Shown here one piece after another: positions 37,719 to 48,140 of a stretch of DNA of 64,000 nucleotides (the first letter of the stretch is position 1; the number at the start of each line of letters is the position of its first letter). Made by a program: the position numbers and the translations under genes. Under the pieces are notes generated by a model that was not told the DNA's origin, did not search any database, and saw nothing but the letters and a program-made list of their open reading frames with translations. This DNA is from Panicum virgatum. Its lineage: Eukaryota; Streptophyta; Magnoliopsida; Poales; Poaceae. The stretch is taken from the NCBI RefSeq assembly GCF_016808335.1, contig NC_053153.1, positions 16,813,033-16,877,032 of the forward strand. Reading direction: 5' to 3'.

Positions 37719-37916
37719 TATTTTACAATGTTGTGTATCATCATATCATCTACATGTGTGATTTTATTGGTGAATTTAGACGACTTTTTTACTGTGTTTT
37801 GCACGGGTTTTCATGAAAGTTGTGGTTTTCACCAAATATATTCCCATTTTGTTTTCCGTTTCTCTATAGGCAAGCTGAGGGGGCCCACATTGGTCAGTGG
37901 GTCATGTATTCTATTA

Positions 37917-39500
37917 GAGCATCTCCAGCCGCAGCTCTCAAAATGAGTTTATATTTTCATTTTGGGAAATTTGTCCACAGGACACTGCGAAAACATGATT
38001 TTATGTAGAACACACTGCCAAATTCAATTTTGTTTCTCGCACACCGCCAAAGCACCATTTAGTCTACGGCACATTGCATCTCATAAACTATTCATTTTCA
38101 ACTGTGAGGTTAGATAATAGGACTGTTTTGCCCTTTGCTGGGAGCTACTACTTGTCGTCGTCTTCCTCACCTCTCTTCTTCTATCTTCGCCTATGCCCTC
38201 TGCAGCACATCTCCCATCCTCCCTCCCTCCCCTTCCGCCTCGCCATGGCGGCCTCCCGCGGCCGTCCCACCCCACAGCCGCTGCCAGCCCCGTGCCCTCC
38301 TGCGGCGGCCCGTCGCCGGCCCGTGCCCCGCCGTGGCCCCTCGACGCCCGTTCACGCCGCCGCCAGTTCGTGCCGCCTCCGCCGAGGCCCCGCACCACCC
38401 CGCACCGCTGAGGCCCCGCCCTGCACCGCCGCTTGGGCATGGGCGCTGGTCCCGTGCCCTGCGCGTCGTCTCAGCAGGCGGCTGCCGTGCAGCTAGCGCC
38501 AGGGGCGTGCAGGGCGGCCACGGCGGCACCAACATGCATAGGCTCCTCGGCCTCGGGCTAAAGATGCGGCGACCAGCTGCACGAGGTGGTGAGCGACGCC
38601 GCCGGACGCCAGCACGAGTACGACGGCTCCGGCGACACGTCCCTCCCCTGCACGACCGCGGCGGCCTCACTCCCGCCGGCCGCGTCGTCGAGCGTCTTGG
38701 CTGCGCTGAGCAGTGCCACGGTCGGCCTAAACCTCCCGCCGGTCTCCTCCACGCCTTTGGCCGTCGCCGTCGCCGGCCTCCACACCCTCGCGCCGGCAGA
38801 AGCGGAGCAGCAGCAAGGAGGCGGAAGGGGCGGGGCGGGCAGTCGCGGGAGGCCGCCATGGCGAGGTGGAAGGGAAGGGAGGGAGGATGGCGGGCCGGCG
38901 ACAGGCCGCCGCAGGAGGGCGCGGGGCTGGCGGCGGCCGTGGGGCGGGGCGGCCGCGGGAGGCCACCATGGCGAGGCGGAAGGGGAGGGAGGGAGGATGG
39001 AGATGGAGATGACATGTGGGACCCGTAGCAAGGGTACTTTAGTCTTTTTACCGTTCCCTCTCTCCTATCCGGTTAGAAAATATAATTTTAATTAGGAAGA
39101 ATGTGCTCCATACAAATTTATGTTTTCATGGTGTGTTCCAGCCTAAATTGAAGAGTGGAGTGTGCTGCCCACTAAATCACGTTTTGGTGGTGTGCTGGCT
39201 TGCAAATTTTAGAGAGAAAAATTTGACACCAACTCCAGCCAAACTAGTTGAACAGGCTCCTATTTCTTCTCTATTGCTGGGCTCTCCTTCTTCTTCCTGG
39301 CTTCCACCTCGGCTCTCCATCCGCGCAGGGGCAGCCACACGGGCAATTGTCGGTGTGCAGGGGCGCGGCCACGGCATTGGCCCCTCCCTGGGCTCGCCCG
39401 GCGGCGGCGGCTTTGGCAAGGGAGCTGCGGGAGTTGAAATTTCTCCAAAACTCCTAAAAATGGAGTAGGGGTCCAAATAGGAGGTGGACTGGAGTTGCTC
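37917..39500. mobile_element. Harbinger-like element carrying Pack-type insert
   Basis: The outer ends are GAGCATCTCCAGC and its inverted counterpart GGAGTTGCTC, flanked by the 3-bp duplication TTA (37914-37916 and 39501-39503). The 1.58-kb element has no transposase. Most of its interior is the long-TIR, GC-rich unit at 37966-39211. The TTA duplication suggests a PIF/Harbinger type. Confidence 0.65.
37966..39211. mobile_element. Long-TIR GC-rich unit (Pack-MULE-like)
   Basis: The AAATTTG ends open inverted repeats of about 110 bp of AT-rich sequence (37966-38085 against 39080-39211). They continue into GC-rich inverted segments, with 38217-38322 matching 38870-38993 in reverse. A second direct copy of the same GC-rich tract is at 38850-38905. 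The middle (38330-38850) is GC-rich, with open frames on both strands and no recognisable domain. This is the layout of a Pack-MULE that captured host first-exon sequence, but I could not find a clean 9-bp duplication. Confidence 0.5.
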
Positions 39501-39503
39501 TTA

Positions 39504-39811
39504 CTATGCATGTCCGATGTGTTTATTTACTTTGGAAGGCAAGATCATCTCAGCGTTGCCACATTACGATGCATGCATTATGGGTCGTCGGCGTTGTTTG
39601 TTGAAGCGCCTACAGCATGCACGGTGGAAAGTAGTTGATGCATGCATTCCCTACATGCTTGCAACTTGCATGAAAATGAATGGCATAGTCAAGTAGTTGA
39701 CACATGCATGTGATGCTTGCATTGCCTTTCGTGCATGTATGGGGTCGTGACAGTTTATATTTGTTAGTAGTTACTAGCCTATTCCCTTGATCCCTTCTAT
39801 ATTTAAGCAAT
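39504..39811. other. Short spacer, nothing recognised
   Basis: AT-leaning sequence rich in GCATGCAT strings between the Harbinger-like element and the duplicated segment. No gene or element end could be supported. Confidence 0.5.
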
Positions 39812-40028
39812 GCTAAGTGTGGATCGGATCTACCAAGGGAACATGGAGCTGCTTGAGCCCGACCGCGCACATACTGGCTGCCAATTCAAACCGCCATTGA
39901 AGGAGAGTTGAGGTGTTGGAGGAATACAAAGAGGGAGAAGAGAGCAAGCCGAGGATGAGGAAGCGGAGGAGGAAGAGGGGCATAAAGGTCACGTGACCAT
40001 ATCTTTTTGCATCTCAGCAGCGTGCTTC
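39812..40028 (+). repeat. Duplicated gene fragment, copy A
   Basis: This 217-bp segment is almost the same as 60023-60244 on the same strand, differing by a few substitutions and a missing AATTAA. The open reading in copy B encodes an acidic then Arg/Lys-rich stretch (MRKRRRKRGIKVTR), but copy A has a stop soon after this. Copy A runs on into a region related to ribosome-inactivating proteins, and copy B into unrelated GC-rich sequence. Confidence 0.85.
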
Positions 40029-40169
40029 TTCCACCCCTACTCACGACTTCGACACGGATGGCCACCAATTCGACCACATGCTGTATCGACTGAACATGTG
40101 CCTGCTCAAGTGGACCCAGAGACAAGCACTCGACCACTTCGTCCTGTGCTAGCAGCTGAACGATCTCAA

Positions 40170-40779
40170 CAGGAACCCTGCGGGTACGTCGTCATGCGGC
40201 TCAAGGGAAATGGCGACGAGTGCGCCCTCGCCCTAACAGCGGACCTCTACATAGCCGCCTTCGCTAATGGAGAGAAAGAATGGTTCGTGTTCAAAAGGTA
40301 TCCGGTAAGGATGTATCTAGTGTTTTTTAATCAGCTAATTAATTACGATGTCATATTACTCTAGTTTATTTCTCCTCCCAAATTATTTATGCATAATGCT
40401 ATTCTAATTTATGTTATCAATCTAATTTGCATCCTTATATAGGCAATGTTTCCAACGGCGACGGTATTGGATTTCGAGAACGACTACTAGAGCTTGCTGG
40501 GGTAGGGTGGTTCTAAACTGGCAACGACATTCCAGCTGGGCAGGGAGTCCTCCCTCCAGGTGATAGGCGAGATAAAAATGTACAAGAAAGGCCCCCAGGC
40601 AGGGAGGGACCATGGTCCTAACTATCCCGGAGGCCAAACGCTTCAACGGGTGGGACATAGCAACGTCCATCAACGAAGTGTAGGCCGACTATCTGACCAA
40701 ATGTAGGGATCTGTCCTGTGCGCTCCTAGTGTCACTGAAGCCAGGAGCAGTCTGGGGCGCCGACAATAAAGTTTTGACC
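40170..40779 (+). pseudogene. Ribosome-inactivating-protein-like fragment, broken
   Basis: Two blocks resemble the rRNA N-glycosidase (RIP) domain that is common as a gene family in grasses. The first (about 40175-40305) reads openly and ends at a possible splice donor near 40305. The second (about 40440-40779) is in several frames with multiple in-frame stops and at least one frameshift; it includes a short Glu-Ala-x-Arg segment resembling the RIP active-site region near 40630. No signal peptide or complete domain is present, and the fragment ends where plastid psaA sequence begins. I read it as a dead fragment that would not encode an active protein. Assignment rests on motif resemblance alone. 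Confidence 0.5.
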
Positions 40780-41863
<1,084 letters not shown>

Positions 41864-42614
41864 TTAGATTCATTCTTATTTTCACAGTCTCACTCCCTAG
41901 ACGTACTGACCCTTTCACCTCTTTTCCACTACCTTCAATCTCTATCATCCGTACTGCAGATTTTACTTTTGCACACATTGAAAATGAATCTGTTAAATAG
42001 ATGTGTTTCAGCACATGAAATTGACAAACAAACTGAGAAACAAGCAGGTTACAAAACGAAAAGTTAGCTATGGAGGTTTAACAATAAAAAAATGGAAACA
42101 ACACATTATATTTGAAATCAGATGAAAGAAAGCTTGGGAACGACAGTTTGGTTTAACAGGGCCGAATTTGCCACAAAGACAGAAGTTTCATCGGGCTCAA
42201 TCTCTCACTGAAACGAAAACACAAGCATCATTCGGCCCACGGGCGTTGCTTCTAAAAGAGAATCAACAGACACAGCACTGATCCCGTTATCTTGGCCGTC
42301 GAAATTCGAGGGGGGATGAAACAGACAAACACCTGAGTGATGACGATGTATACGAATTTTGCTTAGTTTAGCTTTCTTTTTGATGGCAACTTGCAGAGAG
42401 TGCTGAGTCATCAGCGATAATACAAGCAATAAAATCCGGCGTGGGCGGATCTACATGGAGGGTTAGGGGGATCAAGCCCTCCTATCTCCTCAAGATCCAT
42501 GAATACTCTCCTAAGCCCTTTCTTCATTTTTTAGATCAAAGAATGAAGAAGAATAGGGAGGAATAAGAAAAGAAGGGAGATGAGCCCCCTCTTAACTTGC
42601 TTCTGGATTCGCTA
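41864..42614. other. Spacer with a possible MITE
   Basis: No gene supported. 42438-42620 begins GTGGGCGGATCTACATGG and ends with an imperfect inverted counterpart, so it may be a small MITE, at low confidence. The minus-strand open frame at 42205-42429 has no recognisable domain. Confidence 0.35.
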
Positions 42615-42759
42615 CTGACAGCATAATCCGCACCCGGCTCACACATACTCCCTAGAATTGCTAGCTCATGCAACTCTATTACACGAACGGGGACGTTGCT
42701 GAACACGCCAAGAAATAAAATTCATCTCTAAAACGCTGCGCAATAACCAAGAAAGTCAC

Positions 42760-43133
42760 TGTTAGATAAGCTAGCTGTAGATATTTTTTTTTTGTTATTC
42801 AGTTAGATGGCGGACTCATCATGTCGAGTTCTGCCCGGGTCATGCGCACGTCCGCGCTGCGACGAGGGACGTGCGTTGTGGCGTGGTCACCGCCAAGACC
42901 GGATCACGGGCAACGTGGGATGGCACGTTTTGCTTCCGATCAGGGTGCGGTCACAGTCAAGTTATAGGTAGTTTGTTTCCCTACTTATTTGCATCAATAC
43001 AACAGAAAACGCTGCAAGCATTCGCGGCACAAAAAAAAACCACCGTGTTCATTCTCCAGTTCTCGCGTGTCCTCGTGATCCCCGGCGTGATCCAGTGTTC
43101 GCCGGAGCTCATCGCCGAGCTGCCGGGCTAACA
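42760..43133 (+). repeat. Copia 5' LTR
   Basis: Starts TGTTAGATAAGC and ends GCTAACA. It differs from the 3' LTR by T/C changes in the T-run near 42789, at about 42945 and near 42980, by one base in an A-run and by a missing GT near 43069. Confidence 0.95.
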
Positions 43134-43135
43134 AT

Positions 43136-43150
43136 TGGCATCAGAGCCAG
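43136..43150 (+). other. Copia primer-binding site
   Basis: TGGCATCAGAGCCAG begins two bases after the LTR. It corresponds to the 3' end of initiator methionine tRNA (classically TGGTATCAGAGC) with one substitution. Confidence 0.85.
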
Positions 43151-43163
43151 GTTACTCGCCGGG

Positions 43164-46100
43164 ATGTCTGTGCCGGGCCACCGGATGGCGTCTCGCACGC
43201 CCCCACATCGCCGTACGCCACGATCGCCATCGCCACCCCCTCGCCGCGGCAGGCGTCGCGGCGGCGACGAGCCGCAAGTCCAGCGCGTCGTCCGGGAGGT
43301 GGGATCAGCGAACTATCCCATGCTGACTCGCACCAACTACGTCGAGTGGGCGGTGCTCATGCAGGTCATGCTTGAGGCGCGGTATCTCTGGGAGGCAGTG
43401 AGCATCGGCGGGGTCGATCGGCACGACGACTGCATGGCGATGGAGGCCATCCTCCGTGGAACACCGACGGAGATGCGTGTCTCTCTCATCCGGAAGGGCA
43501 CGGCGAAGCGGGCGTGGGACGCCATCAAGACGGAACGTGTGGGCGTTGATCGCATCCGCAAGGCCAAGGCGACGACCCTCTCACGCGACTTCGACACGCT
43601 CGAGTTCCGCGACGGCGAGTCGGTGGACGACTTCACCCACCGGCTGACGAGCATCGTCAGCGAGCTCACCATTCTGGGCGACCCGCCCCAGGAAAGCACC
43701 GTGGTGAGAAGGATCCTACAGGCTGTTCCTCCTCGCTACGACCAAATCGCGCACTCCATCGAGACCCTCCTCGACGTCGACGACATGTCAGTGGAAGAGC
43801 TCGTTGGGAGGCTCAAGTCGGCGGAGGTGCGCGATCGGAGTCGAAACCCGCCACCAGCCACGAACTCCAACGGCCAGCTGCTCCTCTCAGAGGAGGAGTG
43901 GTTGGCACGCTACAAGCACCGTCTAGCGGGCGAGAGCTCTCGCTCCGGCGGCAGCGGCGGCAAGCAGTCTGGAGCTCCACGCGGCGGAAACAATGGTGGC
44001 GCGCGCACTGGTGGCTCCTCCGGTGAGCCGGTCAGTGGAGCCGCCAAGAAAGACAAGTGCAAGTACTGTGGTAAGAAGGGTCATTGGGCCTGTGAATGCA
44101 GGAAGAAGAAGAGAGATGAGGCGCATCTCGCCCAGACTGCCGAAGAGGAGGACGAGCCGTCCCTCCTGATGGCAGTCGTGAACACCGCGACAGACGACGT
44201 CGCGCCAGTTCACGTCGCGGCGGCCGAGCGTGTCGCGCCCCGCGTCGCGCCAGTCCACATCGGGGGGCAAGTTTTCCTCAACGAGGAGCGCGCCGTGGTG
44301 CAGCTGGGGGAGGCGGCTGCCAACGCCGGCGCACCCGCAACCGACACTTGGTACCTCGACACCGGGGCGTCGAACCACATGACGGGCAACCGCGCCGCCT
44401 TCTCCAAGCTGGACAACTCCATCACCGGCACCGTCAAGTTTGGTGATGGCTCGGTCGTCGACATCGTCGGACCCGGCACGATCATCTTCGCCGCGCGGCA
44501 AGGTGGTCATCAGGTCCTGGAGGATGTCTACTACATCCCTCGCCTTCGCTCCAACATCATCAGTCTGGGCCAACTCGATGAGTCCGGGTGCCAGGTCGTG
44601 ATCGAACATGGAGTCCTGAGGGTGCGTGATCAAGACAAGAAGCTCCTAGCCAAGGTACGCAGGAGCACCAACCGTCTCTACAAGATCTCGCTCACAGTGG
44701 CGCAGCCGGTGTCGCTCCTGGCGCGTTCTGACAACGACGCGTGGCGCTGGCACGAACGTCTCGGCCACCTCGGCTTCGACACCCTTCGCCGGCTAAGCAG
44801 CGGCGACTTGGTGCGCGGGTTGCCACAGCTGGATCATGTCCATCAGCTGTGCGACGCATGCCTGGCCGGGAAACAGCGGCGGGCGCCATTCCCTCAGCAG
44901 TCCAAGCATCGGGCTTCCGGGCGACTCGATCTCGTTCATGGCGATCTCTGCGGCCCCGTCTCCCCGGCGACGCATGGCGGCCGAAACTACTTCCTTGTGC
45001 TCATGGATGATGCTAGCAGGTACATGTGGCTTATCTTGTTGAGCAGCAAGGATGAGGCGGCCGACGCGATCAAGAGGTTCCAGGCCGGTGTGGAGGTGGA
45101 GACCGGCCGCAAGCTCCGCGCTCTGCGGACGGACCGTGGCGGCGAGTTCACCTCCATCATGTTCGGTGAGTACTGCGCCGACAAGGGAGTGCATCGCCAA
45201 CTCACAGCACCATATTCTCCTCAACAAAATGGCGTTGTGGAGAGAAGGAATCAGACTGTGGTTGCCATGGCGCGGTGTCTCCTCAAGGCGAGGGGCATGC
45301 CGGCTGCTTTCTGGGGAGAGGCGGTGAACACCGCCGTCTTCATTCTGAACCGGTGCCCGACGAAGGCGCTCCGTGGCGAGACGCCGTATGAAGCATGGCA
45401 CGGTTCGAAGCCCGCCGTCCATTTCCTGCGCACGTTCGGCTGCCTCGCCCACGTGAAGGTAACTCGACCCCATGCCAAGAAGCTCGATGACAGGAGCATC
45501 AAGATGGTGTTCGTGGGCTACGAGCCGGGCTCAAAGGCATATCGTGTGTATGATCCTTTGAGCGGCCGGCTGCACATCACACGTGACGTGGTGTTCGACG
45601 AGTCCAAAGGGTGGAACTGGAGCTCCACTGCCGAGCCCGCAGCCGACGACACGTTCACCGTGGAGTACCCGGTGACCGCGGTGTCAGTTGCTGGTGAACC
45701 GGCAACGACTCCCTCTCCCACGCCCTCTCCTGCACCAACGTCAGCTGCGAAGGAGCCGGCCACACCTGCTGCGAGCACACCAGGGGCGCCGGCCCAGCCG
45801 GTGGTCTTCGTCTCTCCGCCAATCCACATCCCATCTGAGATCGATCTGGACGACGAGGGCGCACCACGTCGGTACCGGCGGGTGACCGACTGCATCAACA
45901 CCTCGGAGCCTAGGGAACTCGATCCAAGCGAGCTTCACCTAGCGGCGACCGAGGAGCCAACGACGTTCGAGCAGGCGAACGCGGACCCAGCCTGGCGCGT
46001 AGCAATGCAGGAGGAGCTGTCCTCCATCATCGACAACGGGACCTGGCAGGCGGTCGACCTGCCGGCCGGCCACCGTCCCATCGGCCTCAAGTGGGTTTTC

Positions 46101-47498
46101 AAGCTTAAGAAGGACGCCTCTGGTGCCGTTGTGCGGCACAAGGCGCGCTTGGTGGCAAAGGGCTATGTCCAGCGCGCCGGCGTGGACTTTGACGAAGTGT
46201 TCGCGCCGGTGGCGCGGCTGGACTCGGTGCGCGCGCTGCTTGCCGTGGCGGCGCATGAAGGCTGGGAGGTTCATCACCTCGACGTCAAATCGGCGTTCTT
46301 GAATGGCGATCTTGCAGAGGAAGTGTACGTCGCCCAACCCCCCGGCTTCTCCATCCCCGGGTGTGAACACCAGGTCTTGCGCCTCCACAAGGCATTGTAC
46401 GGCCTCCGTCAAGCCCCGCGTGCATGGAACTCCAAGCTCGACAGCACACTCGTGGCACTCGGGTTCACCCGGTGCTCCGAGGAACATGGCGTGTACGTCC
46501 GCGGCGAGGGACAGCGTCGCCTTCTCCTTGGCGTGTACGTGGACGATCTCATCCTCACCGGCGCCGACTCCAACGAGCTGACACAGTTCAAGGAGGAGAT
46601 GAAGAACACCTTCAAGATGAGTGATCTCGGCCTGCTGAGCTATTACCTCGGCATCGAGGTTCAGCAGAGGCCGGGGATGATCACACTTGGACAGGCGGCT
46701 TATGCTGCAAAGCTGCTCGAGAGGGCTGGCATGAGCAACTGCAATCCAGTGCAAGCGCCAATGGAGACACGCCTCAAGTTGAGCAAGAAAAGCACAGCGC
46801 CGGCCGTGGACTCCACTCTCTACCGCAGCCTCGTCGGCAGCCTGCGGTACCTCATCCATACACGCCCGGACATCTCGTTCGCCGTCGGCTACATCAGTCG
46901 ATTCATGGAGAACCCGACCACGGAGCACATGGGCGCCGTCAAGCATGTTCTCCGCTACATCGCCGGCACGCTGCACTTTGGGTGCTACTACCGGAAGGGC
47001 GACGGCAACATCAGGCTGTCCGGGTACAGTGACGCTGATCTGGCCGGGGATCAGGATGACCGCAAGAGCACATCAGGAGGCACATTCTTCCTCGGGCAAT
47101 CTCCCGTCGCGTGGCACTCCATCAAGCAACCCGTGGTGGCTCTATCCTCTTGCGAGGCGGAGTACATCGCGGCAACCTCGGCAGCTTGCCAGCTAATTTG
47201 GCTCGGACAGCTGCTCGGGAGCCTCTACAGCAAGGCGGCGACGGTCGCCGAGCTCCTCATCGACAACCAGTCGGCGATCCAGCTCTGCAAGAACCCGGTC
47301 TTCCATGGCCGGAGCAAACACATCGAGACGCGTTTCCACTTCATCAGGGAGAGCGTTGAGAACGGGAAGGTCGCCGTCCGGCATGTCAACACCGACGATC
47401 AGCTGGCGGACATAACGACAAAACCACTTGGGCGAGTTCGCTTCCAGCAGCTTCGCCTGAAGATCGGCATCGTCGACATCAAGGAACATCTAGCTTAG
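43164..47498 (+). CDS. Copia gag-pol polyprotein
   Basis: One continuous 1444-aa frame. The start ATG at 43164 is the first downstream of the primer-binding site; the frame is open further upstream into the LTR, but that part would not be in the genomic RNA coding region. Order of domains: gag (about 40-250); CCHC zinc knuckle CKYCGKKGHWACEC near 298; protease with LDTGASNHMTG near 396; pre-integrase RWHERLGHLGF near 526, with the HHCC finger ending at LCDACLAGK; the integrase core from GDLCGP (about 593) to YSPQQNGVVERRNQ (about 684); reverse transcriptase with the YVDDLIL active site near 1125; and RNase H with SDADLAGD and LSSCEAEYIA (about 1287-1345). Catalytic residues are present and no stops occur, so the protein may be active. 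Confidence 0.96.
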   Translation: MSVPGHRMASRTPPHRRTPRSPSPPPRRGRRRGGDEPQVQRVVREVGSANYPMLTRTNYVEWAVLMQVMLEARYLWEAVSIGGVDRHDDCMAMEAILRGTPTEMRVSLIRKGTAKRAWDAIKTERVGVDRIRKAKATTLSRDFDTLEFRDGESVDDFTHRLTSIVSELTILGDPPQESTVVRRILQAVPPRYDQIAHSIETLLDVDDMSVEELVGRLKSAEVRDRSRNPPPATNSNGQLLLSEEEWLARYKHRLAGESSRSGGSGGKQSGAPRGGNNGGARTGGSSGEPVSGAAKKDKCKYCGKKGHWACECRKKKRDEAHLAQTAEEEDEPSLLMAVVNTATDDVAPVHVAAAERVAPRVAPVHIGGQVFLNEERAVVQLGEAAANAGAPATDTWYLDTGASNHMTGNRAAFSKLDNSITGTVKFGDGSVVDIVGPGTIIFAARQGGHQVLEDVYYIPRLRSNIISLGQLDESGCQVVIEHGVLRVRDQDKKLLAKVRRSTNRLYKISLTVAQPVSLLARSDNDAWRWHERLGHLGFDTLRRLSSGDLVRGLPQLDHVHQLCDACLAGKQRRAPFPQQSKHRASGRLDLVHGDLCGPVSPATHGGRNYFLVLMDDASRYMWLILLSSKDEAADAIKRFQAGVEVETGRKLRALRTDRGGEFTSIMFGEYCADKGVHRQLTAPYSPQQNGVVERRNQTVVAMARCLLKARGMPAAFWGEAVNTAVFILNRCPTKALRGETPYEAWHGSKPAVHFLRTFGCLAHVKVTRPHAKKLDDRSIKMVFVGYEPGSKAYRVYDPLSGRLHITRDVVFDESKGWNWSSTAEPAADDTFTVEYPVTAVSVAGEPATTPSPTPSPAPTSAAKEPATPAASTPGAPAQPVVFVSPPIHIPSEIDLDDEGAPRRYRRVTDCINTSEPRELDPSELHLAATEEPTTFEQANADPAWRVAMQEELSSIIDNGTWQAVDLPAGHRPIGLKWVFKLKKDASGAVVRHKARLVAKGYVQRAGVDFDEVFAPVARLDSVRALLAVAAHEGWEVHHLDVKSAFLNGDLAEEVYVAQPPGFSIPGCEHQVLRLHKALYGLRQAPRAWNSKLDSTLVALGFTRCSEEHGVYVRGEGQRRLLLGVYVDDLILTGADSNELTQFKEEMKNTFKMSDLGLLSYYLGIEVQQRPGMITLGQAAYAAKLLERAGMSNCNPVQAPMETRLKLSKKSTAPAVDSTLYRSLVGSLRYLIHTRPDISFAVGYISRFMENPTTEHMGAVKHVLRYIAGTLHFGCYYRKGDGNIRLSGYSDADLAGDQDDRKSTSGGTFFLGQSPVAWHSIKQPVVALSSCEAEYIAATSAACQLIWLGQLLGSLYSKAATVAELLIDNQSAIQLCKNPVFHGRSKHIETRFHFIRESVENGKVAVRHVNTDDQLADITTKPLGRVRFQQLRLKIGIVDIKEHLA

Positions 47499-47508
47499 GG
47501 GGGAATAA
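47497..47508 (+). other. Copia polypurine tract
   Basis: AGGGGGGAATAA lies immediately before the 3' LTR and overlaps the stop codon of gag-pol. It would prime plus-strand DNA synthesis. Confidence 0.85.
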
Positions 47509-47883
47509 TGTTAGATAAGCTAGCTGTAGATATTTTCTTTTTGTTATTCAGTTAGATGGCGGACTCATCATGTCGAGTTCTGCCCGGGTCATGCGCACGT
47601 CCGCGCTGCGACGAGGGACGTGCGTTGTGGCGTGGTCACCGCCAAGACCGGATCACGGGCAACGTGGGATGGCACGTTTTGCTTCCGATCAGGGCGCGGT
47701 CACAGTCAAGTTATAGGTAGTTTGTTTCTCTACTTATTTGCATCAATACAACAGAAAACGCTGCAAGCATTCGCGGCACAAAAAAAACCACCGTGTTCAT
47801 TCTCCAGTTCTCGCGTGTGTCCTCGTGATCCCCGGCGTGATCCAGTGTTCGCCGGAGCTCATCGCCGAGCTGCCGGGCTAACA
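47509..47883 (+). repeat. Copia 3' LTR
   Basis: A 375-bp copy of the 5' LTR ending GCTAACA, followed directly by the GTCAC duplication. Confidence 0.95.
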
Positions 47884-48140
47884 GTCACAGGGCTGAGATC
47901 AAATGCCTGCGAGTATACCGCCTGCACAACTTCAACAGCATCCGTCTCAACGGTGATATGTCGGACACCCTCATCCGCCACAGCTTGTGCACCCTGGATG
48001 ACGGCGATCAACTCGCCATGGAGAGCGCTCATCAGAGACTCCACGCCCTGGTACGACAGCGTCACCCTCATCATCTCGGACAATACAGCCCCATCCACCG
48101 TTACCCTTTGTACCATCATAAACAAGATCTAAATGCAGAG

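Larger units (their letters stand above)
26262..37850. repeat. Hairpin element split by CACTA insertion
   Basis: Sequence at 26262-26425 is the inverted homologue of 26427-26466 joined to 37722-37850. Removing 26470-37718 and one TAT copy restores a single palindrome with arms of about 165 bp. The inner 33 bp of each arm (26393-26425 and 26427-26459) match perfectly around a single central base, and the outer parts have diverged. This is a foldback or MITE-like hairpin, and the CACTA element landed in its right arm. There is no coding capacity. Confidence 0.8.
42760..47883 (+). mobile_element. Full-length Ty1/Copia LTR retrotransposon
   Basis: A complete 5124-bp element with 374-bp and 375-bp LTRs, TG...CA ends, the 5-bp duplication GTCAC on both sides (42755-42759 and 47884-47888), an initiator-Met-type primer-binding site, one uninterrupted gag-pol frame and a polypurine tract. 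Gene order protease-integrase-RT-RNase H makes it Copia. LTRs differ by three substitutions and two small indels, so it is a recent insertion. All parts needed for transposition appear present. Confidence 0.97.
42615..48140 (-). pseudogene. RNase H-like (RVT_3) gene remnant split by Copia
   Basis: Minus-strand pieces on either side of the Copia element join at the GTCAC duplication. 48140-47889 reads a GGWGCIVRDDEG-type start, then in another frame ELIAVIQGAQAVADEG and VETDAVEVVQAV, which are RNase H-fold signatures (acidic DE/ETD positions). 42759-42615 continues with SCNRVAHELAILG, the end of such a domain, in a further frame. At least two frameshifts predate or accompany the insertion. These domains are usually found in non-LTR retroelements or in stand-alone plant RNase H-like proteins. 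Which of the two this was cannot be told. Confidence 0.6.

Noticed and set aside
38135..39028. 297-aa and 274-aa opposite-strand frames in the GC-rich Pack-type unit
   Set aside because: Low-complexity Pro/Arg/Ala translations caused by base composition and by internal inverted repeats.
45939..46976. 345-aa minus-strand open frame inside Copia
   Set aside because: Antisense shadow of the reverse transcriptase region. The plus frame has all Copia motifs.
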